Shown here one piece after another: positions 1-6,047 of a stretch of DNA of 7,002 bases. The stretch comes from Candidatus Sumerlaeota bacterium. Its GTDB lineage: Bacteria > CG03 > SLGR01. The DNA lies in assembly GCA_007136585.1 (NCBI GenBank), contig SLGR01000079.1:1-7002 (forward strand), read 5' to 3'. Under the pieces are notes generated by a model. That model searched no databases. It had not been told where the DNA came from and worked only from the letters and a program-made list of their open reading frames with translations. The position numbers and the translations under genes were made by a program. Numbering within the stretch: the stretch's first letter is position 1; each line of letters opens with the position of its first letter.

Positions 1-106
1 CCTTAAGCTGTGCGGGCACCGAGTCGGGTGATGACCCGCTGCCGCCCGGCGCTTCCGCAGGAAATGCCGTTAAGCAGATAAATGTAATTAAAACTGCTTT
101 CAACAT
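1..106 (-). CDS. N-terminus of a putative secreted or periplasmic protein, partial
   Basis: An ATG at 106-104 opens a frame of 35 codons with no stop that leaves the window at base 1. The translated start, MLKAVLITFICLTAFPAEA, has the layout of a Sec signal peptide: a Lys at position 3, a hydrophobic core at about residues 4-15, and small residues suitable for signal peptidase I near Ala17-Ala19. A Gly/Ser/Pro-rich stretch follows, as in the flexible start of many exported proteins. The mature domain is outside the window, so no function can be given. The start is odd: the U-tract of the preceding intrinsic terminator touches the ATG, and the only Shine-Dalgarno-like run (AAAAGGGG) lies 13 bases upstream in the terminator stem. 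The frame is closed upstream by the stop of the 76-residue gene at 175-173. It could be a chance frame, but the signal-peptide pattern argues against that. Confidence 0.5.
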   Translation of the reverse strand, partial: MLKAVLITFICLTAFPAEAPGGSGSSPDSVPAQLK

Positions 107-150
107 AAAAAAAGAAAAGCCCCTTTTACCTGCACTGATAAAAGGGGCTT
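107..150 (-). terminator. Strong intrinsic terminator after the small repeat-protein gene
   Basis: A perfect 12-bp inverted repeat has arms at 150-139 and 128-117 (AAGCCCCTTTTA and its complement) around a 10-base loop. On the minus strand it is followed at once by TTTTCTTTTTTT (118-107). The stem plus T-run is a textbook Rho-independent terminator for transcription coming from the 76-residue gene, whose stop codon is 23 bases before the stem. There is no T-run on the other side, so it acts only in the minus direction. Confidence 0.9.
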
Positions 151-156
151 GATGAA

Positions 157-174
157 AACCGGAAACGGCCGGTT
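157..174 (-). repeat. Short inverted repeat at the stop codon, ahead of the terminator
   Basis: AACCGG (174-169 on the minus strand) and CCGGTT (162-157) form a perfect 6-bp stem around a 6-base loop and overlap the stop codon of the 76-residue gene. Only TTTTC follows on the minus strand, so alone it would be a weak terminator. It may assist the main terminator 7 bases further on, or be coincidental. Confidence 0.35.
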
Positions 175-403
175 ATTTTTTTCTTCCGCGCGCCATTTTG
201 GCCCTGGCCACATCACCGTCTTTATCTACGAAATAAAGATAGCCGGACTCTTTTGATACTCCGACGTTTGCGACTTTTTTGGGTTTGCCTTTTCCTTTGC
301 CGCCGCGCGCCATTTTTACTTCCGCGATGTCACCGTCTTTGTCCACGTAGTAAAGATAACCGGATTTCTTATCAACGCCGGCCTTTGCCACTTTCTTTGC
401 CAT
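173..403 (-). CDS. Small basic two-repeat protein, function unknown (76 aa)
   Basis: The protein is an internal duplication: residues 3-34 and 42-73 share a pattern of about 32 residues (KVA..GV.K.SGYLY.VDKDGD.A..KMARG) at a 39-residue period. A Gly/Lys linker (GGKGKGKPK) joins them and the tail is basic (RGRKK). It has no signal peptide, membrane segment or cysteine, so it is probably cytoplasmic. The repeat looks like a beta-hairpin (GYLYxVDKDGD), and the high Lys/Arg content would suit nucleic-acid binding, but this is inference. I do not recognise a named family with a known role. The start is firm: AAGGAGG (415-409) lies 5 bases before the ATG. It has its own consensus-like promoter and terminator. 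Codon use differs from the upstream operon (ATC, CGC, GCG and AAA rather than ATA, AGG and CCC). With the strong signals, this suggests a well-expressed independent gene. Confidence 0.85.
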   Translation of the reverse strand: MAKKVAKAGVDKKSGYLYYVDKDGDIAEVKMARGGKGKGKPKKVANVGVSKESGYLYFVDKDGDVARAKMARGRKK

Positions 404-408
404 GTTTT

Positions 409-415
409 CCTCCTT
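409..415 (-). promoter_or_regulatory. Strong ribosome binding site of the small repeat-protein gene
   Basis: AAGGAGG on the minus strand, 5 bases before the ATG at 403-401, is a near-complete match to the anti-Shine-Dalgarno sequence. It fixes the start of the 76-residue gene and is the best ribosome binding site in the window. Confidence 0.85.
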
Positions 416-439
416 GGTCCTACAACACTAAAATTCAAA

Positions 440-460
440 ATTTGCTATTTTGTAGCAAAT
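440..460. promoter_or_regulatory. Perfect dyad (possible operator) over the -10 region
   Basis: ATTTGCTA (440-447), five bases, then TAGCAAAT (453-460) is a perfect 8-bp inverted repeat. It covers the -10 box and the expected transcription start of the promoter for the 76-residue gene, the usual position of a repressor operator. Read as RNA from the PAP2 side it would give an AT-rich hairpin followed by TTTTGAATTTT, so it could instead be a weak terminator for the upstream operon. The stem has only two G-C pairs, which makes the operator reading somewhat more attractive. Confidence 0.5.
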
Positions 461-477
461 ATCATCGAAGATGTCAA
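449..477 (-). promoter_or_regulatory. Sigma70-type promoter of the small repeat-protein gene
   Basis: On the minus strand a perfect -35 box TTGACA (477-472) is followed by a 17-base spacer and the -10 box TACAAA (454-449, four of six matches). TG at the right place gives an extended -10 (TGCTACAAA). Transcription would start near base 442, leaving a leader of about 40 bases before the ATG at 403. The -35 box contains the TGA stop codon of the PAP2 gene (476-474), so the promoter starts exactly where the preceding gene ends. Confidence 0.7.
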
Positions 478-1463
478 CGACGAGTCTCCGACGGAGAGTT
501 TCTACCGCTTACGCGGCGCTCCCACCCCCGCTGAAGCCGGGGGGTAAGCCAGAGGGCAAAAAGCCCAACGGCTATCCCGGCGAAAACATCGCTTATGTAA
601 TGATACCTGTTGTAAACTACCGAAACTGAGAGGATACTTACCGTGGGAAGGTACCAGTAAAAGACCTTCCGCCGGTAAAGCCACATCAGCATCAGGCATA
701 CGAAAGCCACCGCCACGTGCGATGACGGCATACACCCCCCGTGAAGGCTGAACCTCCGCATTATCCTGTCCTGAAACCCGGTAAAAAAATAACCCTTAAG
801 AGCCATACTCTCTTTATCCGCCACATCATCAGCCACCCCGGGACCGTAAAACTCCCGGATATTAACCGCATAATCGTTCTCGTACCTGTCGTAGAGCTCG
901 TAACGCGGCCCTCGCACCGGATAGAGTATAAACCCCAGGTAGGATATATAGAAGGCAAGGCAGACAGTTGAAAGAAACCTGATATAATTTCTCCTTTTCC
1001 CCCTGAAGTAAAGAAAAGCCGCCGAAGCGGGGATTATAAGGTAGTAGGTGAAATAGAAAAACTTCATCACCTCTGTCAGAACCGGGGAGACAAAACCGTC
1101 CGCCCACAGGGTAAGGCACTCCACCCCGAATATTGATTTCTCAAAGGCCATAACCTGGTGATCCATCCACCCCGCCACTATCACCTGGGTAAAAGGGTCT
1201 ATGGTCTTGTAGTTGTAAGTAAAGAGAAGCACCGGGTACCACCAGCTGATGAACCTGAGTACGGGGTTGCCGGAGGCGCGGGCGGAGGGGATAAAGAATA
1301 TTATGCTCAGTACGATCGCAAGGTTAGCGGCCGTATAAAGATACCAGTTCTCCACCCCTCTTCCCAGGAGTACCACAAGAAGAATAAACGCCGTCATATA
1401 CCCTATGAACAAAATATCTATAAGCGTGTAATCGGAAGCTTTCAGACCTTTTTTCGGAAGCAT
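474..1463 (-). CDS. PAP2-family membrane phosphatase/phosphotransferase, AUR1-like
   Basis: This is a 329-residue polytopic membrane protein of the type 2 phosphatidic acid phosphatase superfamily. Hydrophobic segments lie at about residues 14-34, 42-60, 73-83, 134-153, 163-182, 248-263, 270-284 and 292-306. The catalytic motifs are visible: YPVRGPR (181-187) as the first phosphate-binding motif, HGGCMPSSH (241-249) with the PSxH histidine His249, and NRYHYISD (285-292) with the likely nucleophile His288 and its partner Asp292. The GPR form of the first motif and the HGG..PSSH form of the second are typical of the branch related to inositol-phosphorylceramide synthase (AUR1) rather than of short undecaprenyl-pyrophosphate phosphatases. 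The substrate is therefore probably a membrane phospholipid or isoprenoid phosphate, not determinable here. GAAGGG (1480-1475) lies 11 bases before the ATG. It follows mnmG by 42 bases and is probably co-transcribed with it. Confidence 0.88.
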   Translation of the reverse strand: MLPKKGLKASDYTLIDILFIGYMTAFILLVVLLGRGVENWYLYTAANLAIVLSIIFFIPSARASGNPVLRFISWWYPVLLFTYNYKTIDPFTQVIVAGWMDHQVMAFEKSIFGVECLTLWADGFVSPVLTEVMKFFYFTYYLIIPASAAFLYFRGKRRNYIRFLSTVCLAFYISYLGFILYPVRGPRYELYDRYENDYAVNIREFYGPGVADDVADKESMALKGYFFTGFQDRIMRRFSLHGGCMPSSHVAVAFVCLMLMWLYRRKVFYWYLPTVSILSVSVVYNRYHYISDVFAGIAVGLFALWLTPRLQRGWERRVSGRNSPSETRR

Positions 1464-1505
1464 TTTTTCAGGTTCCCTTCATAATTAAAACATCCGGAAT
1501 ACCCT

Positions 1506-3335
1506 CTACCGCCCGCCTTTTCTCCCCTTAAGATACACCATTATACTCATAAGAGCAGCCGGGGTAACCCCCGGAATAGTTGAGGCCTCTTTCAGAGTCC
1601 CCGGACGGGCTCCCGTAAGTTTCTCCACAACCTCTCCTGAGAGCCCGCCTATCCCGGCGTAATCCGTTCCGGGAGGGATACTTACGGATTTAAGTTTTCC
1701 CAGCCTCTCAATATCCCTGATCTGCCGCCTTATGTACCCCTCGTATTTTATATCGGCCTCAAGGCGTTCGGAACTCCCCGCATCAATTCCTCCAAGAGAC
1801 GGCAGCTTTTCTTTAAGCTCATCTAAACTCCGCCCGGACCTCACCAGGTCCGCAGCCGGAACGCGACCCCGCCCGTCATCAATCTTCTCATTTTCTAAAA
1901 TCCCCCTGAATTTTTCAAGTTTCTCCCTCTCAGACTCCGCCCTCCGGATAACCTCTTCTGGGACACATCCCAGTTCGGCCCCTTTGGGAGTAAGCCTGAA
2001 GTGAGCGTTATCCTCCCTGAGCATAAGCCTGTACTCGGCCCGCGAGGTAAACATCCTGTAGGGCTCGCGGGTCCCGGCGTTTATAAGGTCGTCTATCATT
2101 ACACCTATATAAGCCTCGTGGCGTTCAAGGATAAAAGGGGGTTCGCCTCTTACGCCCAGTGCGGCGTTTATACCGGCCATAACCCCCTGTCCTGCCGCCT
2201 CCTCGTACCCTGTCGTTCCGTTTATCTGCCCCGCCAGGTAGAGCCCCGCCACAGGGCGGGTCTCCAGCGTAGGTTTAAGCTGACGGGGATCGCATAGGTC
2301 GTACTCTATCCCGTACCCCGGACGGAGCACCCTGACCCGGGCAAGACCTTTTATGGTTCTTATGAAACGCTCCTGAACATCTCCGGGCAGACTCGTAGAT
2401 ATGCCGTTGGGGTAGCAGACAGCCGTATCAAGGGTCTCGGGCTCAAGGAAGACCTGGTGCCGGGAGGCTTGGGGAAACTTAACCAGTTTATCCTCTATTG
2501 AAGGACAGTACCTTACGCCTGTGCCTTCTATCATTCCCGTGTAAAGGGGGGAACGGTCAAGGGCTCCCCTTATTATATCGTGGGTCTCCGGGTTGGTATG
2601 GGTGATGTAACAGGGGAGCTGCGGGTTGGAAAGAGTATCTGTAAGTATAGAAAACCCCCGTGGCTTCTCATCCGGATCCTGTTTTATTAAACCGGAAAAA
2701 TCTATGCTCCCGTACTCCAGACGGGCGCAGGTGCCTGTCTTGAACCTCATCATATCAAAACCAAGCTCCCGTAGGGACCTGGATATTCCGCCGGATGCTC
2801 CCTCGCCCTCCCTTCCCCCCTCCCGGCTCTCCAGCCCCGTAAATATTCTGCCCCCCGGGAAAGTACCCGGGGTGAGAATAACAGCCGACGAGTGGATCAA
2901 CGTTCCGTCTGAAAGCTCAACCCCCTCCACGCTGCCGCCGGAGCTCAGAACCCTCTCTGCAGTACCCTCAAGAAAATCAAGGTTCGGAGCCGAAAAGACC
3001 TCTTTTTTTATGAAGTTCCTGAAAAGTATCCTGTCAACCTGCGCCCTGCCGGCACGGACCGCAGGTCCCCGGGACATATTGAGTTTCCTGAAATGTATCC
3101 CCGCAAAATCCGCCGCGCGACCCAGCACCCCTCCGAGCGCGTCCACTTCCTTTACTATCTGCCCCTTCCCCAGACCGCCTATAGCGGGGTTACAGGAAAG
3201 TTCTCCGGGGTTCTCTCTGCTCATACTGACAAGAAGCGCCGCGCGCCCCATACGGGAGGCGGCCAGGGCCGCTTCCACACCGGCGTGCCCTGCCCCCACG
3301 ACTATGATTTCGTAATCCTTTCTATTCCCGCTCAT
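1506..3335 (-). CDS. mnmG: tRNA uridine-5-carboxymethylaminomethyl modification enzyme MnmG (GidA)
   Basis: MnmG works with the GTPase MnmE to install the cmnm5 group on wobble uridine 34 of certain tRNAs in the cytoplasm, using FAD and a methylenetetrahydrofolate-derived carbon. The 609-residue protein is full length, slightly shorter than the usual 620-650. It shows the N-terminal dinucleotide fold GAGHAG (14-19), the signature [12 protein letters not shown] (47-58), RYCPSIEDK (275-283) with the conserved Cys277, [20 protein letters not shown] (359-378), [15 protein letters not shown] (430-444), and the C-terminal helical domain ending [15 protein letters not shown] that contacts MnmE and tRNA. 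One oddity is KTGTCAR (199-205), where most family members have Pro in place of Cys203. The start overlaps the end of the radical SAM gene by 14 bases; AGGG lies about 10 bases before the ATG. The gidB/parAB genes often found near it are absent. Confidence 0.97.
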   Translation of the reverse strand: MSGNRKDYEIIVVGAGHAGVEAALAASRMGRAALLVSMSRENPGELSCNPAIGGLGKGQIVKEVDALGGVLGRAADFAGIHFRKLNMSRGPAVRAGRAQVDRILFRNFIKKEVFSAPNLDFLEGTAERVLSSGGSVEGVELSDGTLIHSSAVILTPGTFPGGRIFTGLESREGGREGEGASGGISRSLRELGFDMMRFKTGTCARLEYGSIDFSGLIKQDPDEKPRGFSILTDTLSNPQLPCYITHTNPETHDIIRGALDRSPLYTGMIEGTGVRYCPSIEDKLVKFPQASRHQVFLEPETLDTAVCYPNGISTSLPGDVQERFIRTIKGLARVRVLRPGYGIEYDLCDPRQLKPTLETRPVAGLYLAGQINGTTGYEEAAGQGVMAGINAALGVRGEPPFILERHEAYIGVMIDDLINAGTREPYRMFTSRAEYRLMLREDNAHFRLTPKGAELGCVPEEVIRRAESEREKLEKFRGILENEKIDDGRGRVPAADLVRSGRSLDELKEKLPSLGGIDAGSSERLEADIKYEGYIRRQIRDIERLGKLKSVSIPPGTDYAGIGGLSGEVVEKLTGARPGTLKEASTIPGVTPAALMSIMVYLKGRKGGR

Positions 3336-4266
3336 ATCTCTTACCCTGGTAACTTCCCCTGGATTCCATAACCCGTTCTATCGTTTTAAGAACGCGGTTT
3401 TTATCCCGCATCCAGGCCGGGGCTATCAGAAACTTCTCAGGACAGTCCGCCGTCAGCCTCTGTATAACTGTATCAGGGTGCAGGCGCTCAAGAACCTCCG
3501 AGACCGCGCCGGCGTAACCTTCCAGGTCCAGAAGATTTAACCCGCCTTTAAGGTATGATGAAGCCAAAGCGGTTCCTTTCATTATATGAAGCGGATGGAG
3601 CTTGACCCCCTCAAGGGCAAGCAAGGCGGTCTCCCGGGCAGAATCTATGAAATCATCCATCCCTTCTCCCGGCAGGCCGATTATGAGGTGAGCGCAAATT
3701 TTTATCCCGGGGTGCTTTCTCGTCATCTCCACCGCCCTGAGAAAATCTCCGAAACTGTGCCCACGGTTAATCCTTTTCAGGGTCTCGTCGTTTGAGCTCT
3801 GCATCCCGTACTCGACCCAGACCTCGTATCTTCCGCAGTAACTACCTATAAGACTGAGAATTTCCCCGTTTACGCAGTCGGGCCTTGTCCCTATGGCAAT
3901 CCCGGCGACTTCCGGGAAACCCAGGACCGAATCATATACACGTTTAAGCTTCTCCAGGGGAGCGTACGTATTGGTGCGTCTCTGGAAATAAACAATAAAC
4001 TTTTCAGCGGGGTTTTTACCCTTCCCGGCGTCGGAGAGGCCTGTCTCAATCTGCCCCTTAAGCGGAAGATCCCTCCGCCCCCTGTAAAACCCTTCCGGAA
4101 GGCAGTATACGCACCCTCCGGCTCCGGAGGAGTCGCGACCGGGGCAGCCCATACCGGGGTCAACGGTTATTTTCCTGACCCGGCACCCGAACCTTTCCCT
4201 GAGATATTCTGAAAACCTGTAGTACCACCCGGGGCTCCTGACCGGGCGCGGAGGCGCGCCGGGCAT
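3322..4266 (-). CDS. TIGR01212-family (YhcC-like) radical SAM protein
   Basis: The 314-residue cytoplasmic enzyme matches the YhcC/TIGR01212 family along its length. The [4Fe-4S] cluster cysteines are Cys41, Cys52 and Cys55 in [16 protein letters not shown] (40-55), one residue tighter than the usual spacing. Family blocks follow: [11 protein letters not shown] (93-103), [11 protein letters not shown] (122-132), [20 protein letters not shown] (150-169), [11 protein letters not shown] (192-202), [11 protein letters not shown] (222-232) and the tail [13 protein letters not shown] with QGKRYE. The radical SAM class cleaves S-adenosylmethionine to a radical and needs a low-potential electron donor; the product of this family is not established to my knowledge. 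The ATG lies 2 bases after the rseC stop. GAAGGAA is about 12 bases upstream, so coupling to rseC translation is likely. The family usually begins near Gly13, so the first dozen Pro/Arg-rich residues are an extension, but no other good start is visible. Confidence 0.93.
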   Translation of the reverse strand: MPGAPPRPVRSPGWYYRFSEYLRERFGCRVRKITVDPGMGCPGRDSSGAGGCVYCLPEGFYRGRRDLPLKGQIETGLSDAGKGKNPAEKFIVYFQRRTNTYAPLEKLKRVYDSVLGFPEVAGIAIGTRPDCVNGEILSLIGSYCGRYEVWVEYGMQSSNDETLKRINRGHSFGDFLRAVEMTRKHPGIKICAHLIIGLPGEGMDDFIDSARETALLALEGVKLHPLHIMKGTALASSYLKGGLNLLDLEGYAGAVSEVLERLHPDTVIQRLTADCPEKFLIAPAWMRDKNRVLKTIERVMESRGSYQGKRYERE

Positions 4267-4268
4267 AG

Positions 4269-4673
4269 TTAAATGGTTTCCTTCAGTTCTATCCTTACGG
4301 GGCGGCGGTGCTTTTTAAGAGCGGTTTTTCTTATAAGTATGTACCCGAAAACAAGGAAAAGAGAGGCCCCTGCAAATCCGCCCCCGTCTCCTCCGATAAG
4401 ATACCCCCCGTAAAACCCCGCCATCGCGAGCATAGCGGGAAAAAAGTACATATAAAAGGCCGCCCTGAGAAGGATACCGCACTCCACGGAGAGAGTTACC
4501 CTGTCTCCTTCGGAAAGCTCCAGTCCTGTTTTTATACTCAAAGGGGATCTCCCGGAAGTGGAACATCCGCCGCAACCGGAACACTTCTCCGGAAGTTCAG
4601 GTTTTACCTCAGCAAAACCGTCCGAGAAGGAAATAACCCTGCCGCTAACGGTTACCCTGGATTTTTTTCTCAT
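4269..4673 (-). CDS. rseC: RseC/SoxR-reducing system family membrane protein
   Basis: The 134-residue protein has the RseC/MucC layout: a short cytoplasmic N-terminal beta domain with a cysteine cluster CSGCGGC (Cys31, Cys34, Cys37), then two membrane segments at about 66-94 and 99-116, and a basic tail. A further cysteine, Cys65, lies just before the first membrane segment. In E. coli RseC takes part, with the Rnf-like Rsx complex, in re-reducing the [2Fe-2S] regulator SoxR, and also affects sigma-E control. Here the gene sits directly after rnfB and overlaps it by 29 bases, which supports a role as an Rnf accessory protein. It is shorter than the usual 150-160 residues. No Shine-Dalgarno sequence is visible before the ATG, so translation probably depends on ribosomes finishing rnfB. 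A SoxR target cannot be assumed. Confidence 0.85.
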   Translation of the reverse strand: MRKKSRVTVSGRVISFSDGFAEVKPELPEKCSGCGGCSTSGRSPLSIKTGLELSEGDRVTLSVECGILLRAAFYMYFFPAMLAMAGFYGGYLIGGDGGGFAGASLFLVFGYILIRKTALKKHRRPVRIELKETI

Positions 4674-5454
4674 ATATACACGAAGTCGGGCATTTTAAGG
4701 AACTTATATCAGCCCCGTTCTCCCGGGGCAGGGCCCGGGCAAGGTTATCCTTAACCTCAAAGACCCCCTCGGGGCCCTTCTTCACGCATAGCATACACGC
4801 AATACATCCGTCCGGGCAGACCTTCCTGGTATTCTTCCCTGACTGGGTATTTGAACAGGCGACATATATAAGCTTTGAATCCTTTGCGACAGGGAGAACC
4901 TTTATTATATCCCTGGGGCAGGCCCCGGCGCAGAGCCCGCACCCGGTGCACGTCTCATCGGCTATCTCGGGAACACCCGCGGGGTTTAGCCTCACCCCTC
5001 CCAGAGGGCAGGCCTTAACGCAGTCCCCGTACCCCAGGCACCCGTACCGGCAGGCCATTCCCCCTCCCCCGGTAATATCCGCAGAGAGGCAGCTTTTGGA
5101 GCCTCTGTACTCCGCGTTCATTTTCCTATCTTTCACCCCGCATAAGACCACGGCTTTAACCGGAGGCCCTTCCGGTGGCCCTTCCACGCCGGTCAAAGAG
5201 GCAAGCTCCGCCGAAAGCTCAGGGCCTCCCGCGCGGCAGAGACTCACATCGGCCGATCCGGCGGCAACCCCGAGAGCGTACTCGTGACAGGAAGCGTACC
5301 CGCAGGCGCCGCAGTTCAGCCCGGGAAGCTTCTCCATTATCTCTTCCACCCCGGGATCTTCCTCAACCTTAAGGCGGCTATAGGATATTGTAAGAACGGC
5401 CCCCGCGAGGAGCCCAGTGCTGCCTAAGACTATAAGGCTTGTAAGGATGCTCAT
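4645..5454 (-). CDS. rnfB: Rnf complex subunit B, iron-sulfur electron-transfer protein
   Basis: RnfB carries electrons between ferredoxin and the membrane part of the Rnf complex. Residues 5-25 form the N-terminal membrane anchor. The Fe-S domain NCGACGYASC (47-56) supplies Cys48, Cys51, Cys56 and probably Cys73. Next is a ferredoxin pair: CRYGCLGYGDCVKACP (135-150) and CTGCGLCAGACP (169-180). A third, C-terminal module, as in long RnfB of the CDGEAB type, is recognisable from Cys200, Cys213 and GCIACMLC (216-223) but is degenerate: the expected Cys at 227 is Gly, and the next motif keeps only CPTSC (255-259). This suggests loss of one cluster. The 269-residue length fits a long RnfB. It starts 2 bases after the rnfA stop (TGAAAATG) with no clear ribosome binding site, implying coupling, and its end overlaps rseC by 29 bases. 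Confidence 0.95.
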   Translation of the reverse strand: MSILTSLIVLGSTGLLAGAVLTISYSRLKVEEDPGVEEIMEKLPGLNCGACGYASCHEYALGVAAGSADVSLCRAGGPELSAELASLTGVEGPPEGPPVKAVVLCGVKDRKMNAEYRGSKSCLSADITGGGGMACRYGCLGYGDCVKACPLGGVRLNPAGVPEIADETCTGCGLCAGACPRDIIKVLPVAKDSKLIYVACSNTQSGKNTRKVCPDGCIACMLCVKKGPEGVFEVKDNLARALPRENGADISSLKCPTSCIYEKKIQGNR

Positions 5455-5456
5455 TT

Positions 5457-6047
5457 TCAGGGTGATATCATCCCGGAAAAACCCATAAACGCAAGCGCAA
5501 GAAACCCCGCTGTAACAAGGACTACCGGGGCCCCCTTAAACGCGCGGGGAACAGGAACCCACTCCAGCTCCTCCCTTATCCCCGCCATTATAACTATAAC
5601 CAGCGTAAAACCCGCCCCGGCCCCGAACCCGAAGACCATGGATTCAAGGTAATTATACTCTCTTATGACCATAAAAAGCGCCATTCCGAGTATAGCGCAG
5701 TTGGTTGTTATTAGAGGAAGGTAAATCCCGAGCGCCCTGTAGAGAGGCTGAAAAAACTTTCTTATGAACATCTCCACGAACTGGACAAGCGACGCTATAA
5801 CCAGGATAAAGATAACGTATTCCAGGAAGGGAAGGTTGAGCCCCGTCTCGGGAGAGATAAGATAGTAGTAAAGCGGCCAGGTAATAAGGGCGGTCATGGT
5901 CATTACAAACGTAGTTGCCATACCCATCCCGACGGAGGATTCAAGCCTTGACGAGACCCCCAGGAAAGGGCATATCCCGAGAAAGTAATATAGGACAAAA
6001 TTATTTACCAGTACAGCCGATATGAATATAGTGAAAAGCGGGCTCAT
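5457..6047 (-). CDS. rnfA: Rnf complex membrane subunit A
   Basis: RnfA (NqrE homologue) is one of the two inverted-topology membrane subunits that form the core of the ion-translocating ferredoxin:NAD oxidoreductase. The 196-residue protein has about six membrane helices and the family signatures NNFVLYYFLGICPFLGVS (15-32) with Cys26 and TTNCAILG (114-121) with Cys117. In Nqr and Rnf structures, these two cysteines together with the matching pair in RnfE hold a membrane-embedded [2Fe-2S] cluster. The length is normal for the family. The start codon overlaps the rnfE stop as ATGA, and GGAGGGG lies just upstream inside rnfE, so the two partner subunits are translationally coupled and probably made in equal amounts. 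Nothing unusual is seen. Confidence 0.96.
   Translation of the reverse strand: MSPLFTIFISAVLVNNFVLYYFLGICPFLGVSSRLESSVGMGMATTFVMTMTALITWPLYYYLISPETGLNLPFLEYVIFILVIASLVQFVEMFIRKFFQPLYRALGIYLPLITTNCAILGMALFMVIREYNYLESMVFGFGAGAGFTLVIVIMAGIREELEWVPVPRAFKGAPVVLVTAGFLALAFMGFSGMISP

Noticed and set aside
194-361. DKDGD repeats as EF-hand or dockerin calcium sites in the 76-residue protein
   Set aside because: The acidic run is too short, and the following glutamate position and helices of an EF-hand are missing; the protein is strongly basic overall.
485-497. TCTCCG-A-CGGAGA palindrome near the PAP2 stop as a terminator
   Set aside because: The one-base centre cannot form a stable full stem loop, and no T-run follows on the minus strand.
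253-534. 93-codon plus-strand frame across the small gene and its promoter
   Set aside because: It runs antisense to the repeat-protein gene and through its promoter region; the Arg/Leu/Cys-rich composition looks like an antisense shadow.
502-735. 77-codon minus-strand frame inside the PAP2 gene
   Set aside because: It lies in another frame of a gene whose own catalytic motifs and C-terminal membrane helices are intact, so there is no sign of a second gene or a frameshift.
1464-1505. Possible promoter for the PAP2 gene in the 42-base gap after mnmG
   Set aside because: There is an AT-rich TTTTAATTAT, but no acceptable -35 box at 16-18 bases from it; co-transcription with mnmG is simpler.
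2853-2872. CCCCGGG / CCCGGGG inverted repeat
   Set aside because: It lies within mnmG over conserved Pro-Gly-Gly codons, has no T-run on either strand, and is explained by the coding sequence.
2626-3315. 229-codon open frame on the plus strand
   Set aside because: It is exactly antisense to mnmG, is rich in Ser/Pro as expected from the reversed codons, and has no family-like motif.
4308-4754. 148-codon plus-strand frame across rseC and the end of rnfB
   Set aside because: It is antisense to two well-supported overlapping genes, low in recognisable motifs, and has no ribosome binding site support.
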